Shown here piece after piece: positions 61,566 through 64,000 of a stretch of 64,000 nt of DNA. The first letter of the stretch is position 1. Each line of letters starts with the position of its first letter. The translations under genes were made by a program, and so were the position numbers. Source of the stretch: Buddleja alternifolia (taxonomy: Eukaryota; Streptophyta; Magnoliopsida; Lamiales; Scrophulariaceae). The stretch is from NCBI GenBank assembly GCA_019426215.1, contig CM033404.1:2666001-2730000 (forward strand), written 5' to 3'. The notes beneath the pieces were generated by a model that searched no databases, was not told where the DNA came from, and worked only from the letters and a program-made list of their open reading frames with translations.

Positions 61566-64000
61566 ATGGCGGAGACAACGTTAACTGCGAAGAACACATC
61601 GACTACAATCAATTTCCAGAGTCCTTTGTATCTTCATCCCTCGGATACGCCCAATTTAGATTTGGTGACAGAGGTATTACGAGGATCAAACAATTATAAG
61701 GTCTGGAGTAGAGAGATGATTGTTGCTTTAGAGGCAAAGAATAAGATTGGCTTCATCGATGGTTCTTGCACTGCGCCGGAAGAAGATTCCGATCAATTTC
61801 ACCAGTGGAGGAGATGTAATGCCTTGGTCAAGGCTTGGATTCATAGATCCTTGAGTAGAGACTTGATACACGGTGTGGTTTATTGTGAATCAGCACACCT
61901 GATTTGGAAAGATCTCAAGGAGAGGTTTGATCGCATCAATGGAGCTCGATTGTATGCGCTGTATAAAGAGATCAATACAATACTCAAGGAACACATTCAG
62001 TGACTGAGTATTATTCAAGATTGAGGATGCTTTGGGATGAGTATGATTCTTTGACTCCTTCACCTGCAAAAGAAATTACCAAAGAATATTCTGAATTTTG
62101 CTCTCAACTTAAGATGATGCAGTTCTTGATGGGGTTGAATGAGTGTTACTCAACCATACGATCTCAGATTTGTATGATGATGCCTCTCCCAACACATGGA
62201 CAAGTGTACTCCATGGTATTTAATGAAGAGACACAAAGAGGCATTAATAATCAACCTCCTGAGAATTCTATTGCCTTACAAACCACTGCTTCTCAAAATA
62301 AAATTGGTGCACCTTCTCCAGTCTGTGAACACTGCAATTTCACAGGCCACACAAAGGAAACATGTTTCAAACTTATTGGCTATCCACCTGGCTGGGGTAG
62401 AGGGAAAAGAGGAAGAGGTGGTGGTAGAGGTTATGGCAGAGGAAGTAACAGGGGAGGAACTTTGGTTAATCCTGGAAGAGGATTCAGTGTGAATTCTGTG
62501 GTGGATTCTCAAGACACCACAAGTGTGTTGAATGAAGCAGCTCAGCCTACTTTCACTCAGGAACAATATAGGCAGCTAATGCAACTTCTTGGGACTTCTT
62601 CACAGGACAATACACAGAATAATGCATCAAATATGACCACTGCTTGTGTTAACAATGCAGGTATTTCTGAAACTCATAATGTTAGACTTCATGAATGGAT
62701 CATTGACACAGGTGCAAATCAACATATGATTTGTGATTTCCAATTATATGATTCTTATGTGAATGGGCATAATTTGATATCTAAAGTAAAATTACCTAAT
62801 GGCTTTGAGAGCAAAGTTGAGTATTCAGGAACTGTGGCATTGAACAATGGTTTAACTTTGCATGATGTATTGTATGTCCCTGATTTCAAGCATAACTTGC
62901 TCTCTGTGTCAAAATTAGTTAAAGATGCTCACATGTTCATAAGTTTTTTTCCCTGATTATTGTGTGATCCAGGAAGTGAAGAATGGCATGATCAGGGGGA
63001 TTGGTAGGCTCAAGAATGGCCTATACTTTCTGCAGCCAGTCCCTAGTGATTCCATTCCTAAGTCTTTTACACATTTCAATGTTAATTGTAATTCAGTTTA
63101 CAATAAGAGTACTGTAATGCATAATAAAGCTACTTTGTGGCATAAGAGATTTGGACACATGTCCTTCTCTAGATTTAGTTTTCTTCCTGATTTGGATGTA
63201 AAGATTGAGAACAATACTAGATATTGTCCTACTTGCCCCTTAGCTAAACATAGTAGGGCTGTTTTTCCTGATAGGACCAGTTGTACATCCTTTATATTTG
63301 AGCTTTTGCACATTGATGTATGGGGTCCGTATAGTGTGAATACATATAATAATGAGAAGTACTTTCTTACTATTGTAGATGATTTCTCAAGGAGTACTTG
63401 GATTTTTTAATGAAAGCCAAATTGAGGTTTATGATTTGTTAAAGAAATTCTTTATATATACTGAAAATCAGTTCTCTATGAGAGTTAAAAAGATAAGAAC
63501 TGATAATGCCTTAGAATTTTTGAGTAAGGATTGTAAGACCCTGTTTGATTCCTTGGGGATAATTCATCAAACATCTTGTGCATACACACCACAACAAAAT
63601 GGTGTGGTGGAAAGAAAACATGGACACATATTAAATGTGGCAAGGGCTCTAAAATTCCAATCTCTTGTACCAATGAAATACTGGGGTGACTGTGTTAAGA
63701 CTGCTGTATACATTATAAACAGGACTCCCACTCCTATTTTGAAAGGAAAGACTCCTTTTCATATTCTATATGGAAAAAAACCTCATTTTAAACATTTAAA
63801 GGTTTTTGGTTGTCTATGCTATGCAAAAATTCTTCCTCAAGGTGACAAATTTCAAATTAGATCAAGGCCATGTGTGATGATGGGGTATTCTAATACTCAA
63901 AAGGGATATAAGCTTTTGGATTTAACTACAAAATCCTTTATTGTATCTAGAGATGTGATCTTCTATGAAAACATATTTCCTTATGTTTTATCTGATAATG
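61566..64000 (+). pseudogene. Ty1/copia gag-pol, frameshifted, runs off the window
   Basis: Starts with ATG 61566. Gag has the YLHPSDTPNL...LRGSNNYKVWSREM block (Retrotran_gag_3) and LWDEYDSL. A zinc knuckle CEHCNFTGHTKETC (62323-62364) is followed by a Gly/Arg-rich stretch. Protease: WIIDTGANQHMICD (about 62698). Then the pre-integrase zinc motif HKRFGH...CPTC, and the integrase core with HIDVWGPY, RTDNALEF and QQNGVVERKHG, which carry the D,D,E residues. Three frameshifts: near 61998 in gag, near 62948 in a T run, near 63406 in another T run. The window ends after the integrase; reverse transcriptase, RNase H and the 3' LTR would lie beyond. Inactive as sequenced. Confidence 0.9.

Noticed and set aside
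1..64000. CRISPR arrays, operons, riboswitches, tRNA or rRNA genes, organelle insertions
   Set aside because: None was recognised on reading; the direct repeats present are explained by transposable elements, tandem duplications or microsatellites.

Overview
This is a window of nuclear DNA from a flowering plant, probably a eudicot. It is AT-rich, its genes have many GT-AG introns, it holds a plant-type cytochrome P450, MED13 and OST48, and the space between genes is filled with plant-type hAT, Mutator-like, CACTA, Tourist, LTR and L1 elements. I could not identify the species.

Layout. (1) 1-12806: a dead cytochrome P450 of CYP87 type (clan 85), plus strand, with its 5' end outside the window. 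It carries an in-frame TGA, a shortened exon 1 and a solo LTR inside exon 4. Its introns hold a Mutator-like element and an apparently complete hAT transposon with an intact two-exon transposase. (2) 12807-18394: no gene; MITEs, an inverted pair of one repeat family, an odd three-LTR miniature retroelement (TRIM-like) and a CACTA MITE. (3) 18395-22249: the intact sister P450, nine exons, 474 codons. (4) 23711-41004, minus strand: complete MED13 of the Mediator kinase module; 21 coding exons join in frame to 1,928 codons. (5) 41005-46858: divergent intergenic space with a probable solo LTR, MITEs and a decayed RNase H fragment. (6) 46859-52001, plus strand: OST48, a subunit of the ER oligosaccharyltransferase. 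All exons are clean, but a TAG replaces a tyrosine codon just before the C-terminal membrane segment; the final exon that would encode that segment still sits at 52453-52500. (7) 54065-60314: a broken L1-type LINE, followed at the same target site by a second polyadenylated retroposed sequence. (8) about 61085 to the window end: 5' LTR and gag-pol of a frameshifted Ty1/copia element.

The two P450 copies arose by local duplication: exon boundaries, intron phases, intron filler and 3' flank correspond, and later insertions explain nearly all the size difference. MED13 and OST48 are unrelated housekeeping neighbours transcribed away from each other. I see no gene cluster beyond the P450 pair, no tRNA or rRNA gene, and no novel defence-like or signalling system. 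The most noteworthy points are the OST48 stop codon, the composite TRIM with outward inverted LTR ends and a clean 5-bp duplication, the three copies of one target site around the LINE, the intact hAT element with captured foreign pieces, and a Lys in place of the conserved Arg in the P450 haem motif.
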